In this document: positions 52,201-62,662 of the stretch, in pieces
Numbering within the stretch: position 1 is the first letter of the stretch
Layout of the letters: each line of letters opens with the position of its first letter
Assembly (NCBI GenBank): GCA_004194705.1
Contig: SADC01000106.1
Location: 62,001-126,000, forward strand
Direction: 5' to 3'
DNA length: 64,000 nucleotides
From: Ditylenchus dipsaci
Taxonomy: Eukaryota; Nematoda; Chromadorea; Rhabditida; Anguinidae
Translations under genes and position numbers: made by a program
Notes under the pieces: generated by a model
Database searches by the model: none
Told to the model about the DNA's origin: nothing
The model's input: the letters and a program-made list of their open reading frames with translations, nothing else

Positions 52201-55200
52201 ATGCCAAAATGTAGCTGACATTTAGGGCTACAATTTGGTGCCAAAACGTTAAAAAATTTATAAAAATTAAGATCAGAAAACTAGCCTTAATACGCTGGCG
52301 ATCAATTTGTAAGCGTTCAAATTTGTGAGATATTAATTTTGTGGGCGATCAAACGTCCTGCACCCTGTTCAAACGTTCTAAATTGTGCCCGCCAATCCAA
52401 AATTTTTTCCTTGTACAGGGTGCGTCAAAATTACGCGTGCATTTTTTATGCAACTTTTTAATTGAATTTTATTGATTCCTTACATTTTTTATGCGTTTAA
52501 CTCTTATTATATCTGCTGTTCTGCCACGTTTTTCATAGAAAATAATATTTATAGTGTGTTTGGGATCGAATATGAATGCGGGTATAGCAAAGAGTGTAAA
52601 ATCTCTGAGCATATAGGCCGTTTTCAAACCCAACAATTTGCAGAACAGAAAAAACTATATAACGGGAGTTGGACGGCGGTGGTCACATTACCGCAGGTGT
52701 TGCACTATTTTTTTCTACAAAGTCATGCTTCTAAGGAGATTTTTGAAAAAATTCGGAAATTGACCGGGCAAGGATAGCTACCTCGCAAAATCAAAAAAAA
52801 TGCACACGTAATTTTGACGCACCCTGTACTTGTATTTACGTCAGGGCTGGGCACAGGCCTTGATTTTGCCGGACCCGCCTGGACAGGGGTCAGGCCCAGC
52901 CGCGGCCGGCTCGGAAAATTAACTCATTCGAAATTTTCAAAACTTTTTTTTACCAATTTTTAAATTTTTGAGCTTTTTCAAAAAAACTTTTCTTGTATGA
53001 AAAATACTTTGGCGCCTTCCTTACATTAGTTTACAAAAAGTGCTTTCCCTTCACTTTTTCATTACTCATCCTTGGTTGAGTAGGTTTCTTCTGGTTTAAT
53101 GCTGCTTATTAGACAATACAAAAACCCTTGTTTTAGCTTTATTTTTAGCCTTTTTTGTCTTGTCTAAATTCAACCGTCCGTTTCTCAACCTGTATTTTTC
53201 TAAAAAACAGTCGACATGTCATTTTGTAGAGAAATCAAAGAGCTTTCGAATGGTGCAATGTATGTCATTCTTTCATCGGCATTTTTTTTTGAGAAAAGGT
53301 ATTATTTATGTGGCTAAACAGTCATTTTCCTTAGATTTTCCTTTATTTTGACTAGCAATTGACGCTTTTATGTTCATGGTCAGAACTTTTACTATAATAA
53401 TGAAAAAATAAGTTTGACATCTTTAATTGTAGCTGAGAAACATAGCTTACAAATAAACATTTAAAATTGGCCATAGACATAAAATTCGGTAGCTACAAAT
53501 TGGTAACAATAAAGCGGCGCTGCGCCGCCGGCGCATACCTTTTCTCCGCCTTAAAACAAGGCGCATTTTAAAATCTATTAAATCTTACCATGAAAAAGAT
53601 TTTTCGTGGTAATGTTTTATACTTAAAAGCTAGCTTAGATGACGTAGAACAAGTTATCTTTTAACAAGGTGGATAGGCGCCTTACAGGCGCCTTTAATGA
53701 ATTCCTTTCGTGTGTTGATCATTTAAGTAGCAGAAGCCACTGCTATTTCCTAGTCCAAAATAAGCGTCTTTCATGAAAATGTAAAACGAAAAACAAAACG
53801 ATTTTACTGAAAACCCAAAAAATACTGCTTAAAAAATATTTTGAGTCGTATCTCGTGCTCAACACAAAAAACTAACCTAGGAGTGTCCTACGGGATGAAA
53901 TGAAAATATTCGAACTAATACTTGAACGCAAGAAAAACTACAGTTCTCGTGTCGAGGCAAATTCTTATTTCGCAAATTTCGCAAATTTTTGGAATTTGAA
54001 AGTAGAAGGAATCCTGTTAAAATGGAAGTTTTTTTTTAGAAAAAATGGCATTCATAAAATAGGGTGATGCCCCTCTTAAAACGCAAATTTTTCATTTTTC
54101 TTTTTTTTAAGCGACAGCTGACATCTTGGAAAACACGATGAACTTGGCCGCGAAAGTGATTTCGCCTTTAATGACCCGTTTTTGACCTTCGAAGTAAAAA
54201 AAACTCTGAAAAGGGGGAGTTTTAACACCTAATTTTCAACTGCAAGGAGCAAAAACTCAAAAATTTTTACAGCAATGTTTAAATATAAATTTCAAAGATG
54301 CTCCGCTGTTAAAAGGGCTTTCGAATGAGTACAAACTCGATTAATAAAATAGTTTCCAGGAAAAAGATATAGCTGGTGCAACGGGACCACACAAGAGTGT
54401 TACGTACCACCGCCCCCCGTCCAAATACTATATAGAGATATTTTATCATCATTTTTTTAATTGGCCAGGGAATGTTTGCATACCCAGGGTATAAAACAAT
54501 ACCCTGGGTAAAAAAGGTATTAACTTATGCTTTACACCCAGGGTATAAAGTAATGATATTTTTAATACTTTCTTGGGTATAATCTTGATATTAATTTCGT
54601 TAATAATTATACCCTGTGCAGTACCCTGGGTACAAATCGAGATGCGAATATTTTGAACCCTCAGGTTTGAATCCCAGTGGGTGAAAAACTTTTTTATCTC
54701 CTTTTTTTCCTCTTTTTGCAAGTTGGATGTCAAAATGATCCTCATGCTCTTGGCTATCCAATAAAGTTATCAGCGCAGTGTTTCACAGCTACTAGAGCTG
54801 ATCTACAGGCTCATTCCTGCTTAATCTGCGAAAATTTGAGAACCTGAGAGTTCAAAATATACTTTAAAGATTAAAAACTGCTAACAAATAAAAAAAGAGC
54901 TAAAATCCATACTCTGTATTGCTGCTCACACTACTGAGAATGAGAGGTTTTTACTCAAAATTGGCAAGAATTCTTACTGAATACCGTCAGGATTCATCAG
55001 CTGCTTCTGATAGCTCCTTCCGGCCGGCCGTGCCCAGCCTTGATTTACGTATGAATTTTATTATTGAGTTTCTAACATAACTAGACAAATTCTAGGCCAT
55101 AAATTAAAATAAATTCTAGGCCTTGTTTTGTTAGAAACCGAATTGAATAATCCGAACAGTAGATCAATGATAAGGAAAAATGTTTGAATTGGCGGGGGAC

Positions 55201-57266
55201 AATTTAAAAAGCGTAAAGGTGGTCCTTTACATTCAGCAAGAAGTTTCTAAAATTTGAGGTGAAAAAGGGTGGGATTCAGCCTAAAAGGCTAAAGTCTTAT
55301 CGAGACTCGACTTTTTTTGCCAAATTACACATAAACTTTTATCCCTTCCCCTTCTAATACTTTGTTCAATGTACGTTCCAGTCTAGATTCCTATCTAAAA
55401 AAACCGAACCTGACTGTGTGCAGTCCATAACCAGGCCCTTTCCCAGCTATTCCATCCCCTGAACGCACTCTCTTTAAAAATCTAACTGTTCAAAAAGACA
55501 ACCATATAAAAAAGTACCAACCTGAGTACTGTTCTGAAGCAGGGGTAGATATGGCATATCCATTGTTCCGACAAAAGAAAACCACTGGACACTTCTAAAA
55601 ATTCAATTACATTGATTTTACAAAAACATTGAGATGGCAACCAAAGTAGCGGCGAAATTGAAGGCAGCATGAGCATCCCCCTCCGAGGCAGCCCCATCCC
55701 CAAAGTAAACACACACAATACGCTTGTCCGACTCATTCTCCAGCTTTGCATTGGATAGCTTGTAGGCATAAGCTGAACCAACTGCTTGCGGCATTTGGGT
55801 AGTCAGCGGAGAGCTAATGGTCACAAAATTGTGTTCGACGGAGCCGTAGTGGACAGGCATCTGCTTGGCTTTGCCTAGAATTAGTTTGATTGTTTTGTAC
55901 AAATGGAGCGGTTGTGACTTACCCCAATCCAAGTGGTTTCCATAGCACTGGTGCATGCATTGCTGGATGGAGAAGCCTCTGTGAAGCAGCACACCAGCCT
56001 CACGATATTGCCCATACACCAAGTCTTTAGAGTCAAGAGCTGCAGCAGAACCAACATGGCTAGCCTGAAGGCAAAACGGCAATAAAAAATATTTTGTTAA
56101 AAATTATGGGCGATCCAAAAACAATCTGATCCGCCAGTAAAATTATTTTGCTGGCTATATTTTGAGTGATTAATTATAACTCATTGGAGGACGATAAAAC
56201 TTACAGAAAGTATTAAAATTCAAGTGGATCACTAGTAAACATCCAGGGACTGTCCTATCTTAAATGTCGCCACTATGGTTTGTCAATTATTTACTGAAGT
56301 TCATGTCAGGGTCATGATCACTTTAAGTAAATTTTAGTGGGAGGTTTTCGAGGCAGCGATATCGAATTCTTTGTCTGTCCGACGCCAGAACTTTTCTATA
56401 CTAATTAAATCAAATTTGAGCTAGAAGATGAAAGCATCAAATGGGCGTTAGGCATGGGGGTGCAGTTCGAACGGTTCCCTTGCTAGAGGATCAATCCAAT
56501 AGGCGTGTATGTCGTAAAACCGGCACTTGTGCATTTCGAAGGCGCCTTGTTGCCATTAACTGTTCATAGTATTTCAAAGTATCCCAGTAAATTTTATTAG
56601 CTAAAAACGATAAAAATGTTGTTTATAAGGTCTACCAGTTCTTGAAAAAATTACTTACCAAGATTTCACTTTTTATAACTTTTCACGGTTAATAAAAAGG
56701 CCCCGAAGTGCAGAAGTGCCGTAAAACGATGACCCTATCCAAACAAAACTCAAAACTAACCTCTTCACCAAAATTGGTCATATAGAAAGAAATGCGGCCT
56801 TGTCTTTGCGAATCGTACATGATTTTGTCTAGTGTGTTCAGCTTGGTCATGGTCTTGTAAATGCCTACTAGCATCTCCTGCAATAAAACGGCTTAAGAAG
56901 AATCTCTTTACATCAAAATCTACTTTGGAGAAATCCTTCTCCAAGCTGGTATCCAAAAACTCGCCCTCAGCATTTGTGACTCTGTATATAGGAAATGGTT
57001 CTGAGACAGCTTGCCAGGCCTTGATTACCAACTGCTCAGTGAATGCAACCTGAAAATAGACAGTCCCATATCAAATAATGGTTCTAAACAAATACCTTTC
57101 TGTCACCCAGATATTTCTTGCCAAATTCCCGTAAACGGAATTCATCAGCTAGCAGTGAAATTGGCTCCTGTTCTTGGGTATTAGCTGGTGATGATTTGCG
57201 AGAAACGGTGCTAGCTGCTCGTAAACTAGGGATATAGCTAGGCTTGATTAGTCTTCTGACAAACAT
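46276..57266 (-). CDS. BCKDHA: branched-chain 2-oxoacid dehydrogenase E1 component, alpha subunit
   Basis: Thiamine-diphosphate-dependent, mitochondrial; oxidatively decarboxylates the 2-oxoacids of Leu, Ile and Val. Ten exons, all phases consistent: 57096-57266, 56912-57049, 56761-56877, 55923-56064, 55642-55874, 55522-55594, 55410-55458, 49759-49902, 48510-48627, 46276-46458. Total 1368 nt, 455 aa plus stop; the human protein is about 445. The basic start ([19 protein letters not shown]) fits a mitochondrial presequence. Seen in order: [18 protein letters not shown] segment (as [18 protein letters not shown]), [16 protein letters not shown], the ThDP motif [16 protein letters not shown] to [12 protein letters not shown], and the kinase-target loop [12 protein letters not shown]. 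The end [14 protein letters not shown] matches the family. Intron 2 is only 34 nt; intron 7 is 5.5 kb. Exons 8-10 come from copy B; copy A carries a dead duplicate set downstream. Confidence 0.95.
46495..48434. mobile_element. 1.9-kb piggyBac-like palindrome with TTAA duplication (copy B)
   Basis: Copy B equivalent of 35533-37477, with TTAA at 46491-46494 and 48435-48438. Intron 9 of BCKDHA is 46459-48509, so without this element it would be only about 107 nt. Confidence 0.8.
50078..51087. mobile_element. 1-kb TTAA-flanked palindrome (copy B)
   Basis: Copy B equivalent of 39604-40614; TTAA at 50074-50077 and 51088-51091. It sits in BCKDHA intron 7, about 170 bp upstream of exon 8. Confidence 0.75.
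51442..52098. mobile_element. mariner-type palindrome, ends CAGGGCGTCCC (copy B)
   Basis: Copy B equivalent of 40978-41625, inside the same older foldback (about 51280-52360), flanked by TA. Confidence 0.75.
54772..55409. other. BCKDHA intron 7, unique flank of the duplication
   Basis: Includes a one-sided relic of the TTTCTAACAAAAC family (about 55060-55240, with CCTTGTTTTGTTAGAAACC) and a pogo-type end (TTATCGAGACTCGACT near 55297). No exon seen. Confidence 0.5.
56065..56760. other. BCKDHA intron 3, unique sequence
   Basis: A 696-nt intron with no inverted repeat or exon that I can see. It is the only intron above 100 nt in this gene without an obvious transposon. Confidence 0.5.
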
Positions 57267-57628
57267 TATTCTGCTTCAAAAGTCAAAAAGTCGGTTTTTT
57301 AAAAGTTTCTTTACCGAAGATGGACTCCAAGTTTGCATTCAGAAGCAAGGTGATAGTTTACAGTAATATAAAAAGCATCTAACCAACTATTATCGATATA
57401 TCATTTATTCAGTTTAGTTCACGTTTTAAAAATAAATCGCAACCAAAAACGGCTGAGCCTAGATAAAAGTCCTCTCTTATGTAAAATCATAAAATATTGG
57501 GCCAAATACATTTTATTCGCTTGACAAACTGAAGTGATGCAGGTACAGGTACATTACGCGGCCACTTTTTAAACTAAGTTTTTGTGGCATTGTGTTTTTC
57601 TATAAATTTTTTACCACTCATTTTGTAG
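57267..57628. other. upstream region of BCKDHA
   Basis: Presumed promoter/5' UTR. No TATA or other motif could be assigned. AT-rich, without clear repeats until 57629. Confidence 0.35.
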
Positions 57629-58374
57629 GGTGTACCGAAGAATTTAAAAAAATATTTGCTAAACGGCACATTTGCTAAAAAAACTTTTTGCTAAAAAATT
57701 TTTTTGCTAAAGGCACATTTGCTAAAATTTCTTTTGCTAAAGTCACATTTGCTAAAAAAAAATTTGCTAAAGGCATATTTACTAAAATTTCTTTTGTTAA
57801 CGCGGTTTTGTGGTTCTTATTGCGTCAAAGACACTATCATTCCAACTTTTTTCCTCTTTTTACCTTTTTCTTCAAGTTTTGGGTGGTTTTGTAAATTTTT
57901 AAGTTTTTTTTCGAAATTTTTCAAATTGCGTCTGAATCATCCCAAATTTTTTAGGCCATCCATGATTTACCTCATACCATCCCAAACTGCTGAAACCACT
58001 TCGAGAAAACCCCAGGACCATGAATCGAGGTCCTCTACTAGGAACTGATTGCACCCAGAGGGTTTGATCCAGCAACCTTGATAATGAGTATGTGGACCTC
58101 TACGCTACTCAAACACTCAAAATTATAATAAAAAATAAAGTATGCGCCCATGTGGATTCGAACCATCAACGTCTACATCAAGCCTTAGAATCGCTCAGAA
58201 CTTCATCCAGGGTGACCAGATAAAACCAAGTGGATCAAAATTTTGGTAAAGGGACGTTTCGTCCTTTTTTTTCATTCTAAGATTGCCTTGGTCCCCCTGT
58301 TGTTTTTTTTATTTAAGAATATTTTCATTTAATGATTGCCTTGGTCCCCCCTGTTGTTTTTTAGAAAATTTTTA

Positions 58375-58500
58375 GATTGTGTCCGAACCACCCCAAACCA
58401 CTCAAAACCACCTCAAGCACCCAAAACATCCAAAATGGCCAAAAGCACCCAATACACCCAAAGCCAACCAAAACCACCCTAAACCATCCAAAACTACTCC
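58375..58500. repeat. CCAAAACCACC-rich arm, partner of 59310-59455
   Basis: A/C-only low-complexity run (ACCACCCTAAACCATCC type) after GATTGTGTCCGAACCACCCC. The inverted partner at 59310-59455 is a G/T-only run ending GGGTGGTTCAGACACAATC. One strand of each arm is therefore strongly purine/pyrimidine-biased. Confidence 0.7.
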
Positions 58501-58512
58501 AAATAAAAGTTT

Positions 58513-58896
58513 TGCGGGAATTGAAATTTTTCAGTCTGAATCAATGTAACCAAGTGGTCGTCCACTTGGATCAAATTTTTTTTTACGTTTTTCACATTCC
58601 AAAACCTGATTTCTGGACTGATTCGGGCCCGCTGAAGATGGTTTGATAGTGGTAAAATGCCGTTTTCTCGGGTATTTTTTGAGTTTTGGGCAATAATTGA
58701 TTTTGGTAAAACCAATTATTGCCCAATACTCAAAAATACCCGAGAAAGCGGCATTTTACCACTATCAAACCATCTTCAGCGGGCCCGAATCAGTCCAAAA
58801 AACAGGTTTTGGAATATGAAAAACGTAAAATTTTTTTGATCCAAGTGGACGACCACTTGGTTTGGTTGGTTCAGACTAAAAAACTTGAATTCCCTC
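58513..58896. repeat. near-perfect palindrome with CCAAGTGGTCGTCCACTTGG ends
   Basis: The arms contain the GGTCGTCCACTTGGATC block, CTGAAGATGGTTTGATAGTG and TTTTGAGTTTTGGGCAATAA, all mirrored about a centre near 58700. Relatives: about 59575-59850 and 60481-60790. A partial match lies at 25870 (GGACGACCACTTGGTTTGG) and another at 59045. Confidence 0.8.
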
Positions 58897-59889
58897 CAAA
58901 ATTTTTCAAAATTCTGACTAGGAGATGACCAGGCACAAACTCTTGTGGTTGCAGTATAGAATCCCCCCCCCCCCCCACGCGCAGTGATATCATTGGCCCG
59001 TAATCAGTACAGTATCATAAGCCCGTGACCCTAGAAAGGAAAAAATTTCGTTCCAAGTGGTCGACCACTTGGTTTGGTTGGTTGAGACTGAAAAATTAAG
59101 CCCCGCAAAATTTTTCGAATGCACGAATTTGAAAAGTGTAGACCGATTCGTGTGTGAGCCGATTCGGTGTGGATCAATTCGATTAACGCCCCAGGATACC
59201 ACTACATGAGTACCACCACCGAAGTAGCACCACCCAGGAGAGCTACCTTGAGCTGCCTGAGGACCATTACCTGAGTACCAACACCTGGGGTTCCCGGTGG
59301 CTCGAAGTGTTTGGGTAGTTTTGGGTGAATTCGGTAGTTTTGGTGAATTTGGGTGGTTTTAGGTGTTTTGGGTGGTTTTGGGTGTTTTAGGTGGTTTGGG
59401 GTGGTTTGGGTGTTTTGGGTGGTGTGGGGTGGTTCAGACACAATCTGAAAATTTTGCAAAAAAACAAACAGGGGGACCAAGGCAATCTTAGAATGAAAAA
59501 AAAGCACGAAACGTTTCGTCCTTTTTTTTCATTTGAAAAAAAAGGACGAAACGATAACGCACCAAATTTTTTTTCGCATTTTCGGGTTTCAAACAATTTT
59601 TCTGCACTAATTTGACCATGCTGAAGATGGTTTGACAGTTGTAAAATCACGTTTTATCAAAAAAAATTTGAGTTATCGTGAGTAATTGATTTTGATAAAT
59701 CAAGAACTTACCATAACTCAAAAATTTCTCGATAAAACGTAATTTTACCAGTGTCAAACCATCTTCAGCATGGTCGAATTAGTGCAGAAAAATCGTTTTG
59801 GAACTCGAAAACGCGAAAAAAAAATTCGATCCAAGTGGACGACCACTTGGTTTGGTCACACTGGATGAAGTTCTTAGCGATCCTGAGGT

Positions 59890-59935
59890 TGATATAGAGG
59901 TTGCTGGTTCGAATCCACCTGGGCGCATACCTTTT
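59890..59935. repeat. B-box-like motif GGTTCGAATCC next to palindromes
   Basis: GAGGTTGCTGGTTCGAATCC followed by ACCTGGGCGCATACC. The same word, sometimes inverted, occurs near 58150, 60450, 60812, 61240, 21120, 25930 and 26210. No full tRNA fold at any of them. Confidence 0.55.
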
Positions 59936-60480
59936 TTTACCATAATTTCAGATATAGAAAGACAAGCGTTTGACTTGGTCACAGGTTCGGTTCCAAGTAC
60001 CTCCATTTCCTAAACACCCTACGGTCATATTTGTGACACAAAAGGGACCAGAAAAGGCCTTTACAAAAAATTTCATTAGCAAATTGCCTTTAGCGAAAAA
60101 TTTTTTAGCAAATGTGACTTTAGCAAAAAAAATTTAGCAAATGTGACTTTAGCAAAAATTTTTTTAGCAAATGTGCCTTTAGCAAATATGTCTTTAGCAA
60201 AATTTTTTTAGCAAAAGTTTTTTTAGCAAATGTGCCGTTTAGCAAATATTTTTTAAATTCTTCGGTACACCCCATTTTGTAGCTGACATTCTTAGCTATG
60301 AAATGAGACGTGACCCCCCAAATACCTAGACAGGTTGATATCCAGGTAACTCAAGTGTAGGAGTATATTCACCCAAATGACCTGAAAGGTCAAAGGTTAG
60401 TCTTTTTATATCTGAAATTACGGTAAAAGATAAAGTGTGCACCCAGGTGGATTCGAACCAGCAACCTCGGCGGTGGATAT

Positions 60481-60790
60481 CCAAGTGGTCGTCCACTTGG
60501 ATCAAAATTTTTTTTCACGTTTTCGGGTTCCAAAACAATTTTTCTGCACTGATTCGAGCATGCTGAATATGGTTTGACATTGGTAAAATCACGTTTTATC
60601 GAGAAAATTTTCGGTTATGATAAATTCTTGATTATGATAAATCAAGAGTTCACAATAACCCAGAAATCTCTTGATAAAACGTGATTTTACCACTGTCAAA
60701 CCATCTTCAGCATGCTCGAATTAGTGCAGAAGAATTATTTTGCAACCCGAAAACGTGAAAAAAAATTCGATCTAAGTGGACGACCACTTG
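60481..60790. repeat. palindrome with CCAAGTGGTCGTCCACTTGG ends
   Basis: The arms (CTGCACTGATTCGAGCATGC and its mirror, CACGTTTTATCGAGA and TCTTGATAAAACGTG) centre near 60640. The left end lies directly next to a B-box-like word. Confidence 0.75.
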
Positions 60791-61007
60791 ATAGCCACCG
60801 CGAGGATGCTGGTTCGAATCCACATTATAGCTTGCCTTTTTTCTCATAATTTTGAGTGTTTACGTGGAGTAAAGTTCCATATACTCATCACCAAGGTTAC
60901 TGGTTTGAACCGCTCTAGGTGCAATCAGTCCACACTAGAGGACCCCGATTCAAATTTAACCGTTTTTTAAAACACAATTTTTTTGATTGAATCGTTTGGG
61001 TTTTAAG

Positions 61008-61229
61008 GTCTGTACCCCGAAATTGAACCGAACTGAAGAAGATCTAGCTTAACAAACAAGATCTTTATCAAAACAACTGCTTAGCGAAAAAATTCTTAGC
61101 AGAACGACCATTTAGCAAATTGGCGCTTAAATTGTGAATTCTTAGCAAAAGCGCGCTTAAATTTTTTTTCTTAGCAAAACGACCGCTTAGCAATCGACCA
61201 CTTAGCATATCGCCGCTTAAATTTCGGGT
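61008..61229. repeat. stutter element, unit CTTAGCAAAACGACCG
   Basis: Starts CTGTACCCCGAAATTGAACC and ends TTAAATTTCGGGTACCG (inverted). Between lie about seven CTTAGCAAA/CGCTTAAATT words. It is the smallest member of the TGTACCGAA-ended group. Confidence 0.6.
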
Positions 61230-61563
61230 ACCGCCGTTCGAACCCCATGGGTGCAATTTGGTGGGGGGTTATTTGGGGGTTTTCACGATAAAATGAGTGG
61301 TCAACTTTAAAAAAATTAAAGGGGGAGCGTATCTCCTGTCCGTAAAAAAATTCACAAAAAAACACAATGCCACAAAAGCTTAGTTTGAAAAAAATTCATA
61401 AAAATCCGTAATTCTGACACACCCTGTATACGATCGCCCTCGAAATAAGACCACTAGTAGTTGACCTAAAAGTTTGAAAAGGCAGTCTAAAATAGAGACT
61501 CAACTGTATTCTGTTTTATAAGATGCAAACTTGGAGACCTAATAGGTCAATCATCAGAATATA
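61230..61563. other. intergenic, fragments of transposon ends
   Basis: A B-box-like GTTCGAACCCCATGGG near 61236, a mariner-type end (TAATTCTGACACACCCTGTA near 61412) and a pogo-type end (AGAGACTCAACTGTA near 61495). No gene. Confidence 0.5.
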
Positions 61564-62060
61564 TTGGGTTGTAACATAAGTTCTGTCGGTTTTTGTTCAT
61601 GAAGATTTTGTTTCAATGTAAAATATTTCTAGCATACTGTTATATGTCAGTAGAAAAGAATCTCCTATTTCATCGCTCTATTTCAGATTTCACAACAAAA
61701 TGTTGATTTTTAGCCTTCAAGAAATGAGCTTCAAGTTAAAAAAATAATTATCTCCGACATCTTTAGAACTAGTCAAAAGTTCAGTCAATTGTTAGGCGCT
61801 GCAGCAACAACTTAGCACCATGTTGTAGCACAGATTAAGAGCTTCAAAATGCATTTTACAGAATGATTTTTGAAAATCTGAGTATTGAGATTTGACTGTT
61901 TTAAAAAAGCAAATTCTTCGAAAAATGACTGAAATTCAAGTTTTCTTAATTTTTTTCCGGATTTCAGTCATTTTTTGAAGAATTTGCTTTTTTAAAACAG
62001 TCAAATCTCAATACTCAGATTTTCAAAAATCATTCTGTAAAATGCATTTTGAAGCTCTTA

Positions 62061-62443
62061 CCGTAAAACCTCTATTAATAGACCCCCCTCTATTAATAGA
62101 CCCCCCTCTAATAATAGACCCCCTCGGAGGGGTGTTTGAAAATAATAGACCCTCCTCTAATAATAGACCCCCTCGACTTTGAGGGTCTGTAACTCGGCGC
62201 AGAGTAAATATTTTGCAAATCTGTTTTTCACGTTTTCTTAACTCTCACGAGCTCTACCGATTCCACTTTTTAGGTTTTGAATTTTCACCCAAAAATTTTG
62301 AGATCGACTTTAATTTTTCCCGATTTTCGAAGGGTTGGAAAATAATAGACCCCCCTCTATTAATAAACCCCCTCTAATAATAGACCCCCCTCGGAGGGGG
62401 TTGAAAAATAATAGACCCGGGTCTATTAATAGAGGTTTTACGG
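62061..62443. mobile_element. 383-bp MITE nested in a palindrome arm
   Basis: Ends CCGTAAAACCTCTATTAATA and its complement, TA at 62059-62060 and 62444-62445. Internal CTATTAATAGACCCCCCTC words repeat. The unbroken partner arm (about 61830-61850) shows that the empty site had a single TA. Confidence 0.88.
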
Positions 62444-62662
62444 TAATCTGCGCTACAACATTGTGCTAAGTTGTTGCTGCAGCGCCTAACAATTGACTGA
62501 ACTTTTGACTAGTTCTAAAGATGTCGGAGATAATTATTTTTTTAACTTGAAGCTCATTTCTTGAAGGCTAAAAATCAACATTTTGTTGTGAAATCTGAAA
62601 TAGAGCGATGAAATAGGAGATTCTTTTCTACAAAATGACATATAACAGTATGGTAGAAATAT

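Larger units (their letters stand above)
44298..54771. repeat. tandem duplication, right unit (copy B)
   Basis: About 10.47 kb, directly following copy A. It lacks the 478-bp hAT-like insertion and keeps BCKDHA exons 8-10 in frame. The right end (GTTATC) meets unique flank AGCGCAGTGTTTC. The junction with the left end shows at most one base of homology, so a simple unequal crossover between long repeats is not obvious from the ends. Confidence 0.95.
57629..60275. mobile_element. 2.65-kb element with GCACATTTGCTAAAA stutter ends
   Basis: The left end starts GGTGTACCGAAGAATTTAAA and has about eight TTTGCTAAA units (57655-57795). The right end (60060-60275) has about ten TTTAGCAAA units and ends AAATTCTTCGGTACACC. 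Inside are nested hairpins: 58250-59520 (GGGGGACCAAGGCAATC arms and CCAAAACCACC-rich arms), 58513-58896 and about 59575-59850. No transposase found. Confidence 0.75.

Noticed and set aside
57688..58048. KSHLLKKNLLKAYLLK-type frames near 57.7 kb
   Set aside because: Translation of the TTTGCTAAA stutter array.
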